Assembly: GCF_002287075.1 (NCBI RefSeq)
Contig: NZ_NSKE01000002.1
Span: forward strand, 1 to 64,000
Reading direction: 5' to 3'
Source of the DNA: Fodinibius salipaludis
GTDB lineage: Bacteria > Bacteroidota > Rhodothermia > Balneolales > Balneolaceae
DNA: 64,000 bases
Shown: positions 9,144 through 16,997 of the stretch, one piece after another
Position numbering within the stretch: position 1 is the stretch's first letter
Layout of the letters: every line of letters starts with the position of its first letter
Notes under the pieces: model-generated
Seen by the model: the letters and a program-made list of their open reading frames with translations, nothing else
What the model was told of the DNA's origin: nothing
The model's database searches: none
Made by a program: the position numbers and the translations under genes

Positions 9144-9716
9144 TTACTCTTCCTCTTCGGCACGAATGATTTGGCTTTCTTTTTCTGGACCAACAGCATA
9201 AATAATATTACGAACCGCATTATACAGCATGAGTACAATAGCAATAACTGCTCCCGCCAGTATAGAAGAAATGATCAACGCCGCATAATAAAGATTATAG
9301 AACCATTGAAGGGTCCCGGAATCTGTTTCCTGAACGGGCACATTTAACAGTAAGTAAAAAAGTACGGCTGCAATAAATGTAACCATATCAACGAGGGCAA
9401 TTTGTTTAATACGTTCATAATGGATCCATTTGAGTTGAGTTGTACTAGAAGAGCTCAAACCCAACAAGGTAAGCATCAGTGCAAGTACAGTTGCAAGTGC
9501 GAGCATCAGTGTGCCACTAAAGGATCGTACGTTAGGTAAAACTGTTTCCAATAAATACCGAGCTTCCGAACCACTAATTTGACCCATCATCCAGCTCCCG
9601 CCCATAATGGTTAGAGCTGCTAAGAATCCACCTATTGCAGCACGGCGGCTATCTGCCTTAAAGGCTTCTCTTTGCAGTTTATCGCTGGATTCTTTTTTCT
9701 CACTTATTTCGTTCAT
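9144..9716 (-). CDS. Four-helix integral membrane protein of unknown function
   Basis: The 190-residue product starts with a charged cytoplasmic stretch (about 1-25). Four hydrophobic helices follow, near residues 26-46, 66-88, 108-126 and 143-168, and the tail is acidic (AEEEE). I see no recognisable catalytic or binding motif, and I do not assign a family. Start and length are supported by the charged N-terminus and by the regular alternation of loops and helices. Confidence 0.6.
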   Translation of the reverse strand: MNEISEKKESSDKLQREAFKADSRRAAIGGFLAALTIMGGSWMMGQISGSEARYLLETVLPNVRSFSGTLMLALATVLALMLTLLGLSSSSTTQLKWIHYERIKQIALVDMVTFIAAVLFYLLLNVPVQETDSGTLQWFYNLYYAALIISSILAGAVIAIVLMLYNAVRNIIYAVGPEKESQIIRAEEEE

Positions 9717-10219
9717 TTATAAAAACTTTGGAGATGATAAGTAAATGAATTATCAATTTTGTATTCATCAAAATGATTCGCACTTGCACTAATACAATCG
9801 ATACCTATCGACACGACAAAGTCAAAACGCTAAATCTTTGAGAATGCCCGGATACCTAACAACTTATATCAACATTCACCTCATCACCCGGTGTTGGTTC
9901 TTGTTAAAATAACGAATGCTTTTGTCTCAGGATCGTCAATAGTGCCTATAACTGTTCAATGCCGCAAGCAGTTAAGCTTTGAAAAGATGCTTTCAAAAGA
10001 ATGTTCATTTGCTCGCATACTAACTTTTAATTAGCTGATGTAACTATCACGTCTTTAATCTGTATATAAATTGAATGAGAATCGTTACAACTTCTTGGTT
10101 ATGAGTTACAGATATCACTGAAGCTGAATACACATATTATTCCTGACTTCGATAAAAACACCCTTCAGACCCTTTAAAAGAAATAACGATCCGATATTTT
10201 CTAACCAAAAAACAGATAG

Positions 10220-10324
10220 GGAGAAATAACTGTTTTTGATGATCGGGCTGATGAATATGACCAATGGTCTGAAGAACACCCAGATTGGTCCAATCGGAGG
10301 TACCCCCCCCTCATATCAAGTTAA
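10220..10324 (+). pseudogene. Relic of the 5' end of a SAM-dependent methyltransferase
   Basis: The frame reads TVFDDRADEYDQW followed by SEEHPDW and then a stop at 10322-10324. The phrase FDxRAxEYDxWFEEH is the usual N-terminus of UbiE-like class I methyltransferases. No in-frame ATG precedes it, since a TAG lies directly upstream at 10217-10219. No SAM-binding motif follows: the sequence runs into a C-tract (10303-10310) and stops. It is best read as a truncated gene remnant. Confidence 0.4.
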
Positions 10325-10509
10325 TTTTTCTTCTTCATCCCTTATAAACTGTGCAAGTGTCAAAGCTGAAAGTTAGTCATAACTGCTCATCCGAATTAGG
10401 AGCCTTAATTTTTTCAGTTTTAATAGTTTTTATCTCCCCTCTCTCCTTTTGATTAACAAGTATTCTCATTACAAATAAAAGCCCCATATTTTTCCTAAAA
10501 CTTCAACCT

Positions 10510-10544
10510 TTTAAGCTTAATTTAAGCAAGGTGCTCTATATTTC
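10510..10544 (+). promoter_or_regulatory. Copper-island direct repeat and promoter, copy 1 (PII gene)
   Basis: TTTAAGC at 10510-10516, spacer ttaa, and TTTAAGC again at 10521-10527 form a direct repeat with an 11-base period. The -7-like element TATATTTC at 10537-10544 follows after 9 bases. It lies 46 bases before the PII-like gene. The geometry fits an OmpR-family activator bound over the -33 region. Confidence 0.65.
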
Positions 10545-10573
10545 ATTCAAACTAAAATTAAGCAGAGGTTCGC

Positions 10574-10915
10574 ATGAAACTTGTCAAAGCTTATATCAGA
10601 CCCATGGTGCTTGAAGATGTTTATACAGAACTTCGAAACAAAGGTCATACCTCAATGACGGTCTTTGAGGGCGAAGGAACAGGTCAATATACTGATCCAA
10701 AGAATAAACATGGCTCTCTGAATTTCCCCGCTATGCATACTCATGTAGTAAAATTAGAAATAGCTGCAGAATCAGAAGATATTGAGTCAATAGTTCAAAC
10801 CATCCAAAAACACGCGCATACCAGACGAAAAGGAGACGGTATTATTTTTGTGACGCCCATTGAACAGGCTATCCGAATACGAGATGGTGAACAGGGATCA
10901 GATATTCTCAATTAA
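10574..10915 (+). CDS. Divergent PII-family signalling protein in the copper island
   Basis: The 113-residue product aligns end to end with GlnB/GlnK without gaps: K60-x-E62, the B-loop KGDGIIFV (86-93) and R101/R103 are in place. The functional residues of nitrogen-sensing PII are changed. Position 51, the uridylylated Tyr, is Phe; Gln39, a Mg-ATP/2-oxoglutarate ligand, is Tyr; Lys58 is Val and Lys90 is Ile. The T-loop instead has His46, His55 and His57. I infer a PII homologue that no longer reads 2-oxoglutarate and may sense metal or regulate metal transport. It has a good ribosome site (AGAGG) and a copper-island direct repeat upstream. Confidence 0.85.
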   Translation: MKLVKAYIRPMVLEDVYTELRNKGHTSMTVFEGEGTGQYTDPKNKHGSLNFPAMHTHVVKLEIAAESEDIESIVQTIQKHAHTRRKGDGIIFVTPIEQAIRIRDGEQGSDILN

Positions 10916-10924
10916 CGGCAACAA

Positions 10925-10959
10925 TTTAAGCTTGCTTTAAGTAAGGTATCATTACATTG
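10925..10959 (+). promoter_or_regulatory. Copper-island direct repeat and promoter, copy 2 (Met-rich protein)
   Basis: TTTAAGC at 10925-10931, spacer ttgc, and TTTAAGT at 10936-10942 repeat with the same 11-base period. A TACATTG -7-like element at 10953-10959 follows after 10 bases. It lies 58 bases ahead of the Met-rich protein and just after the PII stop codon, so the Met-rich gene has its own promoter. Confidence 0.65.
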
Positions 10960-11017
10960 AGAACAGACAAATTCAATCAGTGTTAATTTAATTAACAGAA
11001 AATTCAAGGTGGCTACT

Positions 11018-11500
11018 ATGAAACGTTTAATCCTTACGCTCTCAATTACTCTTTTAATCGCCGGAATAACATTTGCCCAGCAAAAGCAAGGAAATATGGG
11101 TGAGAAGAAACAGCAGATGCAGGAGATGATGCAAGATTCCACCATGCGAACCATGATGATGAAACACATGGCACAGAATCCCCAAATGCGCAAGCAAATG
11201 ATGCAACACATGATGAAGTCCGGAAACATGGACCACTCCAAGATGAAAGAGAATATGAAAAAGATGATGGATAATCCCCAGATGAAAGAACGCATGCAAA
11301 AGCATATGGAGATGATGCAATCCATGATGGAGGATGGAAAAATGAATCATTCCAAAATGATGGAGATGGCCGGCGACTCTTCTATGATGAAAATGCACAT
11401 GACTTGTATGCAGATGATGCAGGAAGACATGATGAATCAAAAGGGAATGATGAACAAAGAATCAAAAAAAGGAAATAAGCATCAACAGCATCATAATTAA
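11018..11500 (+). CDS. Secreted Met/His-rich copper-binding protein
   Basis: ATG at 11018 is preferred over the in-frame GTG at 11009, because an AAGGTGG ribosome site (11006-11012) lies 5 bases before it. The 160-residue product has a Sec signal peptide (about 1-19, cleaved after ITFA). The mature part is dominated by MM, MxxM and HxxM motifs and runs such as MDHSKMKENMKKMMDNP repeated with variation. One Cys lies near residue 130, and the tail is KHQQHH. Methionine-rich periplasmic proteins of this kind bind Cu(I), so copper sequestration is inferred. It follows copper-island repeat copy 2. Confidence 0.8.
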   Translation: MKRLILTLSITLLIAGITFAQQKQGNMGEKKQQMQEMMQDSTMRTMMMKHMAQNPQMRKQMMQHMMKSGNMDHSKMKENMKKMMDNPQMKERMQKHMEMMQSMMEDGKMNHSKMMEMAGDSSMMKMHMTCMQMMQEDMMNQKGMMNKESKKGNKHQQHHN

Positions 11501-11535
11501 TGATGCCCAAATATTGACTGCAAAATATCAGAACC

Positions 11536-11757
11536 ATGTTTTATGATCACCACTTTATCGGAATGCACTGGGTCTGGTGGATCGTTATAACGTTGACCAT
11601 ATTATTTCTTGTATTTAATACCCTGCCTTTTCGTTTTTCTTCTAATTCCCGTGAAGGTCCTCTGGATATCCTGGAAAAAAGATTTGCGCGAGGGGAAATT
11701 GAAAAGGAAGAGTATCAAGAACGGAAACGCATTATTGAGGATGCTCACCAGTCCTGA
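11536..11757 (+). CDS. Small membrane protein with SHOCT domain (first of two)
   Basis: The 73-residue product has a His/Trp-rich start (MFYDHHFIGMHWVWW), one transmembrane helix (about 12-30) and a C-terminal SHOCT motif, DILEKRFARGEIEKEEYQER. SHOCT domains are short helical oligomerisation modules; their partners are usually unknown. It lies 35 bases after the Met-rich copper protein and probably shares its transcript. A second copy of this layout occurs at 19933-20148. Confidence 0.75.
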   Translation: MFYDHHFIGMHWVWWIVITLTILFLVFNTLPFRFSSNSREGPLDILEKRFARGEIEKEEYQERKRIIEDAHQS

Positions 11758-11854
11758 CAACTAATTCTAATAGCTATAAAACCACCTTATGGCCCGGAGA
11801 GGGAAACAGCACACGCGTAGTTGATACGATTTTATAGCTCCTCTCTATAACGTC

Positions 11855-12421
11855 ATGGAGTGGCCTATTGAACAGCTGCTTCTCAAGCGCTGGCGAAAGG
11901 AGCTTTGGGATCAGATAACGGGCCCACAGGTTCTTGAAATTGGAGTGGGGACAGGCAAAAATATCCCCTACTATCCCGAAATAATTGAATTAACGGGTAT
12001 TGACCTTTCCCCGGGCATGCTTAAACGTGCAAAACAACAGTTGCCCAAAAGCAAACAGGATCGTGTTGCCCTTAAAGAAATGGATGCCCAGGACATGGAT
12101 TTTCCCGACAACCATTTTGAGGATGTGATTGCCACGTTCGTATTTTGCTCGGTTCCCAATCCCGTATTGGGATTAAAAGAAGCCTTACGTGTTACCCAGC
12201 CCGGTGGTAAACTGCATCTATTAGAACATATGCGTGCTAATTTTCCGGCATTAGCATCCGCAATGGATAAATTAGATAATCCCATCCATTATCTGAGTGG
12301 TGTTCATATTGCTCGCAGAACAGTTTCAAATGTCGAAAAAGCAGGATGGAATATCGAAGCCGTTCAAGACTTAACCTCCGGTGGAATTGTCAAAAAGATT
12401 GAGGCGACAAAGCCCCATTAA
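11855..12421 (+). CDS. Class I SAM-dependent methyltransferase, possibly interrupted by a nonsense codon
   Basis: From ATG 11855 the frame gives 188 residues with the SAM-binding motif VLEIGVGTGKN (about 26-36), GIDLSPGMLKRA (about 48-59) and the later LHLLEHMR strand. The family N-terminus continues upstream in the same frame: codons 11825-11854 read YDFIAPLYNV, the usual start of such enzymes. An in-frame TGA at 11822-11824 separates this from an ATG at 11789 (MARRGKQHTRS). A CGA-to-TGA change would explain this. ATG 11855 has no ribosome site. The gene may be a pseudogene, a truncated active form or a sequencing error. Its substrate is unknown. Confidence 0.7.
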   Translation: MEWPIEQLLLKRWRKELWDQITGPQVLEIGVGTGKNIPYYPEIIELTGIDLSPGMLKRAKQQLPKSKQDRVALKEMDAQDMDFPDNHFEDVIATFVFCSVPNPVLGLKEALRVTQPGGKLHLLEHMRANFPALASAMDKLDNPIHYLSGVHIARRTVSNVEKAGWNIEAVQDLTSGGIVKKIEATKPH

Positions 12422-12503
12422 CTTTGGATTTTTCTGTCCATAGCGGGGCCGTTTAATAAAATTATTATGTCTTTAATCTCAATATTAAATCAAAAACTAT
12501 GCT

Positions 12504-13013
12504 TTACTGTTTGGGGAGTAATAAATCTTCAAGAAAAAAGGCGGACAACTCAGAACGACCCAATAGACCAGACTTTGTATATATTGCATTGGTTTGAGTA
12601 CGAACGGTTTGTACGCTTGTATCTCTGACCTCCGCTATTTCTTTATTACTAAGCCCTTTTAATAACAAAAATGTGACATCTTTTTCTGCTTTGGTCAGAC
12701 CCCAGCGATCTAACTGATTATCAATCTCGACACTCAGACCTTCCATATATTTTTTTGACACGCGCCTCCATTTCTGAGCCTCGACCTGAAGGTCCTTTGA
12801 AAACTGTTGCTCCCTGGCCAATGTACGTTGTAGCCTGAATCGCCCTCTAATTAAATAAAAAACTCCTGCCAGTGCTACCAATCCTACGATAGCTTCAATA
12901 GAAATATGCCATGTAGCAACCCCTTCAAAAAAGTCGTTGTAGATATCTACCGATGCCAAAACTGCTATTAAAAAAAGGATTGTGGCAATAACCCATCGTT
13001 CGTTGTTGTTCAT
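12504..13013 (-). CDS. Membrane-anchored LuxR-type DNA-binding regulator
   Basis: The 169-residue product has two N-terminal membrane helices (about 8-28 and 36-56), a short coiled region (about 60-90) and a LuxR/GerE helix-turn-helix near 102-165. The latter is visible as LTKAEKDVTFLLLKGLSNKEIA and VQTVRTQTNAIYTKSGL. It has no receiver or ligand domain. It starts 10 bases after the cytochrome b gene stops, so the two are co-transcribed. A role in reading membrane or redox state through that cytochrome is possible but inferred. Confidence 0.8.
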   Translation of the reverse strand: MNNNERWVIATILFLIAVLASVDIYNDFFEGVATWHISIEAIVGLVALAGVFYLIRGRFRLQRTLAREQQFSKDLQVEAQKWRRVSKKYMEGLSVEIDNQLDRWGLTKAEKDVTFLLLKGLSNKEIAEVRDTSVQTVRTQTNAIYTKSGLLGRSELSAFFLEDLLLPKQ

Positions 13014-13023
13014 TTTTTAGTTC

Positions 13024-13761
13024 TTAATCATTTTCCTGTTCGTGGTCTTCGTCTTCCAAAACTGACAGTGACTCGTGCTCTTCCTCACCAAGTGTTAGTT
13101 CCGTGCCAAATAAATCCAGCGTTTGGGTATTTCTATCGTACTGAGCACCCAGATAACCGAACCATAATAAAGTAACAATAATAAATAATATCCCGGCTAC
13201 CGGTTTCATATTGGTGATACCAACTTTGTCCGGCAGTGCCTTCTTCTTTCCATCCATCATGCTCGACCACAGCGCATCTCTATGCTTGAGATGATGAAAA
13301 ACAATACCCACTAAGTGAGTAATAACTGCAACCAAGAATACATTAGCTAATATCTCATGAGTTTCTTCATAAAAATCTGTTTCCGAACCCGATGTCATTA
13401 ATACACCTGTAACGGCCAACCCAATAGCACTGATAAACATGAGTAAAGCGGCATAACTGGAAGCCGGATTATGACCCAAATACCGTTTCGTTTTTGCCAT
13501 AACAGCATCCTTAACATATTTAAATAATTCTGCCGGTTTTAACTTAAAGGATGAAAATCGAGCATACGTTGATCCAATAAATCCCCATACAATTCTAAGG
13601 ATTATCAAAAATACGATCGTCAAACCGGCCAGCATGTGATAAGAGAAAAGCGAGCTGTCGTCATCAACGGTTTCACCAATAATAAAAGCTGCCAGAAACA
13701 GAAAAGCGAAAAGCCAGTGAAAGAGTCTCGTTGGCCAATCGTAAACAGATGTCTTTTTCAT
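13024..13761 (-). CDS. Cytochrome b561-type (cytochrome b/b6 domain) membrane protein
   Basis: The start at 13761 is supported by a GGAGA ribosome site 8 bases upstream; an upstream in-frame ATG at 13800 lacks one. The 245-residue product begins SVYDWPTRLFHWLFAF, the classic first haem-binding helix of the nickel hydrogenase/cytochrome b family. It has four core helices, with histidines also in SYHMLAG and THLVGIVFHHLKH, and an extra C-terminal helix (LFIIVTLLWFGYLGA) with an acidic tail. Dihaem electron transfer across the inner membrane is expected. The electron partner is not encoded nearby. Confidence 0.82.
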   Translation of the reverse strand: MKKTSVYDWPTRLFHWLFAFLFLAAFIIGETVDDDSSLFSYHMLAGLTIVFLIILRIVWGFIGSTYARFSSFKLKPAELFKYVKDAVMAKTKRYLGHNPASSYAALLMFISAIGLAVTGVLMTSGSETDFYEETHEILANVFLVAVITHLVGIVFHHLKHRDALWSSMMDGKKKALPDKVGITNMKPVAGILFIIVTLLWFGYLGAQYDRNTQTLDLFGTELTLGEEEHESLSVLEDEDHEQEND

Positions 13762-13773
13762 GATAATTCTCCA

Positions 13774-13820
13774 TAAGGTGAATATTGATTTCTGCCTCAA
13801 TATTCTAAATTCACCTTAAC
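13774..13820. promoter_or_regulatory. Inverted repeat upstream of the cytochrome b gene
   Basis: TAAGGTGAAT at 13774-13783 is matched by its exact complement ATTCACCTTA at 13809-13818, a 10-bp perfect inverted repeat with a 25-base spacer. Read on the minus strand, 13820-13803 also resembles a weak copper-island repeat (GTTAAGG, tgaa, TTTAGAA; 5 of 7 matches in each half). No -7-like element lies at the expected distance, so its role in the copper regulon is doubtful. Confidence 0.35.
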
Positions 13821-13978
13821 TGCGCATCAAACAAATGATGTATAAAACACTCTTTATCTCACTGAGTAGAACAAGAAAAGATTGTTTCAGTGCATGAATT
13901 GGTAAAAAGGTTCTCGCTGTGGGAATCGGGAAACATCCATAACCGCTGATAACTGATAATTACTTAACTCAATAAAAT

Positions 13979-15427
13979 TTACGTTCTTTTCTCCTCAACA
14001 AGTGGCAGCTCTACGACAAATGTACCCCCCTCCCCTTGGCCGTCGCTATACGCCCGAATCTTTCCATCGTACAGCTCGACAATAGCTTTCACCAAAGGTA
14101 ATCCCAATCCACTCCCGGGACTTCCCTGGACATCTTGTGTATTAGCACGATAAAAACGTTCAAAGAGATGTTTTTGGGTTTCCTCATCAAATCCAATACC
14201 TGTATCACTAAGGTGGAGCACGGCCTTACTGCTGGATCGTTGCAACTGTAATTCTACGTTTCCTCCTTCCGGAGTGTATTTCAAGGCATTCTCCAAGAGA
14301 TTATTGACGACTTCCTTGATATAAGTATGATGTGCGCGAATTTGTAAATTCGGGGTAATATCTACTTCCATAGCAATATCTTTATCCCGAGCCTTCTGTT
14401 GATGCTCACCTATTACCACCTCAGTAATTTGACTGATATTTACGCGTTCAGCTTCAGCCCGATGCACCGATTCTACTCTTGACAGCTGAAGCAGAAGATG
14501 CACCATCTCGCTCATGCGGCGTGTTTCTGTTAGCATCCGCTGGATGGTTTCACGATACTCTTCCTTGGACCGAGGTTTCCTAAGCATAATTTCTGCATCG
14601 CTTCGCAGAGATGAAAGTGGTGTCATAAGTTCGTGAGCTGCATCAGAGGTGAAACGCTTTTCCCGCTCAAATCCTTTTTGCAACCGATTGAGCATCATAT
14701 TAAACGTTTCCGCCAGGTCGGTAAGCTCGTCCCTAACCTGATAGTTTACGGGGATGCGTTTATCAAGATCTGTGGTCGTAATTGATTTGGCAGCGTCAAT
14801 AATCGAAGATACCGGGGACAATGCTCTTCGGGAAAGCCAGTATCCTCCGAGAATAGAAAATGCCACACTTATTGCTATAAGAAACAACAAATATCGTCTG
14901 AATCGACTCAGTTCGTCGTGCAGCGTCCATTCGAATCCGGTTACTTCCAGCCAGCCGTTGAGTTTCTCATTATCATCCATAATTGGATAAAACAGCGTAC
15001 GTGCAGGCAGATCTTGCCACTGACTACTAAACGAGTACTCTTCCTCAACATCTGGGATATCAGTTTCCAGTGGCTGATCGGTGTCGGTAAAGTTCGGGCT
15101 CTTATACATGAGGTGTCCTTCCCTATCATATAACCGAACATAGGTTCCGTATTCTACGCCACTTTTGAGCGCTGCACTGCGACTATATTCTGACAAGTCA
15201 ATAGCCAGTGTATCCCCGTCGGTATCGATATGCGGAAGCAACTGCTCAGCCTCGAACCGCAGATGGCGATCATAGTTGTGATGGATCGATTGATGAAATG
15301 ATTCATACAAAAAATAGCCGAACAGGCTAAGCATCACGAATAGGCTTAGCCCATACCAAAATGCGAGTTTTTTAGAGATAGAAAGGCGATCAAAAAAGCT
15401 CGTCAAACTGCTCACAATCTTATTCAT
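13979..15427 (-). CDS. Heavy-metal-type sensor histidine kinase (CusS-like)
   Basis: The 482-residue product has two membrane helices (about 21-41 and 178-198) flanking a periplasmic sensor domain of about 135 residues. A HAMP linker (about 200-252) follows, then a HisKA domain with phospho-acceptor His265 in AAHELMTPLSSL, then an HATPase domain with N box NLLENALKYTP and G boxes DTGIGF and GSGLGLPL. The layout is that of CusS-type kinases. Its start overlaps the response-regulator gene by 8 bases (translational coupling). Its place between copper genes suggests periplasmic copper as the signal (inferred). Confidence 0.88.
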   Translation of the reverse strand: MNKIVSSLTSFFDRLSISKKLAFWYGLSLFVMLSLFGYFLYESFHQSIHHNYDRHLRFEAEQLLPHIDTDGDTLAIDLSEYSRSAALKSGVEYGTYVRLYDREGHLMYKSPNFTDTDQPLETDIPDVEEEYSFSSQWQDLPARTLFYPIMDDNEKLNGWLEVTGFEWTLHDELSRFRRYLLFLIAISVAFSILGGYWLSRRALSPVSSIIDAAKSITTTDLDKRIPVNYQVRDELTDLAETFNMMLNRLQKGFEREKRFTSDAAHELMTPLSSLRSDAEIMLRKPRSKEEYRETIQRMLTETRRMSEMVHLLLQLSRVESVHRAEAERVNISQITEVVIGEHQQKARDKDIAMEVDITPNLQIRAHHTYIKEVVNNLLENALKYTPEGGNVELQLQRSSSKAVLHLSDTGIGFDEETQKHLFERFYRANTQDVQGSPGSGLGLPLVKAIVELYDGKIRAYSDGQGEGGTFVVELPLVEEKRT

Positions 15428-16142
15428 TTTCGTTCATCAGTTCATTGTTAAGTCGATATCCTGCGCCTCGTATCGTTTCAATAACTTGAGAGTGGTCATC
15501 TAAAAATGCTTTCCCACACTCTTCAAATGATTCGGCCAGCTTTTGTCGCAGTGTTGAAATCGTAGCCTCAATCGTATTATCGCTCACGTGGTAAGCCGAT
15601 CCCCACACCCGCTCTGCCAACTGGGTCTTAGAGAACACCGTTTCCGGCTCGCTCAGCAACAGTTCTAACAAAATAAACTCCTTAGGCCGAAGCGATCGCT
15701 CAATTTCACATACTTTAACCCGGTGCTTGCGCGAATCCAATTCGATTGGTCCAACGGAAACAGCTTCATCATTATGCATCTCCGATGATCGCCGTCCCAA
15801 CGCCCGAACGCGGGCCAGCAGTTCTTCAAACGAAAAGGGCTTGCCCATGTAATCATCGGCGCCCGCATCAAGGCCCGACACTTTGTGATCCAGGTCCCCA
15901 AGCGCCGTCAGCATAAGAACCGGGAACGTCCGATCTTCGTCGCGCCAGTGCTCCAGAATTTGCTTACCATCACGATTGGGCAGCCGCCAGTCCAGGATCA
16001 CCAGATCATAATCATTCACCAACCCCTGCAGCTCCGCCTCTTCCCCATCATGCATCACTTCCACTACGTGACCTTCCTCTTCCAGTCCCCGCTTCAAATT
16101 GTTGGCCAATTGCTTTTCATCTTCCACTAAAAATATCCACAT
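15420..16142 (-). CDS. OmpR-family response regulator (CusR-like)
   Basis: The 240-residue protein has a receiver domain with acceptor Asp51 (VILDWRLP), Thr79 and Lys101 (GKPFSFEELLARVRAL). The C-terminal winged-helix OmpR domain (about 130-235) contains LRPKEFILLELLL and VSDNTIEATISTLRQKL. OmpR-type regulators bind direct repeats with about 11-base periodicity. The TTTAAGC-N4-TTTAAG repeats found at four copper-island promoters fit this exactly. One copy (16211-16228) lies 69 bases upstream of this gene and could also control it. Confidence 0.88.
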   Translation of the reverse strand: MWIFLVEDEKQLANNLKRGLEEEGHVVEVMHDGEEAELQGLVNDYDLVILDWRLPNRDGKQILEHWRDEDRTFPVLMLTALGDLDHKVSGLDAGADDYMGKPFSFEELLARVRALGRRSSEMHNDEAVSVGPIELDSRKHRVKVCEIERSLRPKEFILLELLLSEPETVFSKTQLAERVWGSAYHVSDNTIEATISTLRQKLAESFEECGKAFLDDHSQVIETIRGAGYRLNNELMNENE

Positions 16143-16210
16143 AAAAACAGATTATTTGCACCTATTCATCAAATAGCAAACGTAAGATAACAGACTCTGA
16201 TCATTAATGT

Positions 16211-16245
16211 TTTAAGCTTGATTTAAGGTTTCAATACGTAAATTC
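16211..16245 (+). promoter_or_regulatory. Copper-island direct repeat and promoter, copy 3
   Basis: TTTAAGC at 16211-16217, spacer ttga, and TTTAAGG at 16222-16228 form the repeat. TAAATTC at 16239-16245 follows after 10 bases as the -7-like element. It sits in the divergent gap between the response-regulator gene (minus) and the Asp-rich lipoprotein gene (plus), so it may serve both. Confidence 0.6.
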
Positions 16246-16312
16246 AGTTAATCATGATTTAAGAGTTTAACATCTTCATATTACAATCAATCCACCATTC
16301 AGCTATTCTATC

Positions 16313-16933
16313 ATGAAACATACCTACCTACTTATTCTCATTATACTAAGTACCATACTACTTTTATCAGGTTGTAAAACTTCTACGGAATCTGAAGAGC
16401 CAGCCCCTGTCTTTCCGATGTATGTAGATGACAACGGTAATGACATCAATGATTATGTCGAGCAAGAAACCCATGAATCGGGTCCCGATATTTCTACCTC
16501 CACAACCGGCCCCTCCTCTACTCCGGGTGGTGCTCCGGGCCACTCTTTTATCGATTCTGATGATGACGGTATATGCGACTATGCCCAAGATGGCACTCCA
16601 ACTTGGCACAGCCCCGGATTTATCGATGATAATGATAACGGTATTTGTGACTTCTGGGATGAATCCCATCCCATGCATAGCCGGCATGATGGAATGCGTT
16701 TCCATGATGAGAATGGTAATCACATAAACGACTACTTTGAAGAAGAACCCCATCGATCAGGAGATCATGACTTTATTGATGAGAAGGAAGACGGCATTTG
16801 TGACTATGCTCAGGATGGTAGCCCCAGCTGGCATGGACCCGGCTTTATTGATAGAAACCAGAACGGGATGAGCGACCACTGGGAAAATGGAGGCCGCGGG
16901 CACGGCGGAATGATGGGGGGCGGCCATCATTAA
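16313..16933 (+). CDS. Asp/His-rich lipoprotein with six EF-hand-like metal-binding loops
   Basis: The 206-residue product is a lipoprotein (lipobox LLLSGC, Cys21). It contains six Asp-rich loops of the type [FY]-x-D-x-[ND]-x-[ND]-G-x-x-D, resembling dockerin or thrombospondin-3 calcium loops. Two three-loop blocks are evident. VDDNGNDINDY, FIDSDDDGICDY and FIDDNDNGICDF form the first. HDENGNHINDY, FIDEKEDGICDY and FIDRNQNGMSDHW form the second. The block was therefore duplicated. The tail is Gly/Met/His-rich (HGGMMGGGHH). A copper-island repeat precedes it, so a metal-binding envelope role is inferred. I recognise no named family. Confidence 0.75.
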   Translation: MKHTYLLILIILSTILLLSGCKTSTESEEPAPVFPMYVDDNGNDINDYVEQETHESGPDISTSTTGPSSTPGGAPGHSFIDSDDDGICDYAQDGTPTWHSPGFIDDNDNGICDFWDESHPMHSRHDGMRFHDENGNHINDYFEEEPHRSGDHDFIDEKEDGICDYAQDGSPSWHGPGFIDRNQNGMSDHWENGGRGHGGMMGGGHH

Positions 16934-16997
16934 TGAAAGGAGTATCCGAATGCACTGACAACTCCTGTTAATAGCAAGTGACTAAAATATGGAATTC

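Larger units (their letters stand above)
9717..10573. other. Long intergenic region with a methyltransferase relic and a copper-box promoter
   Basis: This 857-base gap holds no intact gene. The coding-like material I can see is the methyltransferase-like fragment at 10220-10324. Its right end carries the first copy of the copper-island direct repeat (10510-10527). The remainder is AT-rich and unstructured to my eye. Confidence 0.5.

Noticed and set aside
10574-10915. PII protein as regulator of arginine supply for cyanophycin, as in cyanobacteria
   Set aside because: It lies 2.5 kb away with copper-type control, and the residues needed for 2-oxoglutarate sensing are altered.
11054-11440. Long His-rich open frame on the minus strand opposite the Met-rich copper protein
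   Set aside because: It is the mirror of a Met/His-rich gene (CAT codons opposite ATG), has no ribosome site, and the plus-strand frame has a signal peptide and a promoter.
13803-13820. Degenerate copper repeat ahead of the cytochrome b gene as a definite regulon member
   Set aside because: Only 5 of 7 matches per half and no -7 element at 9-10 bases; it is better described as part of an inverted repeat.
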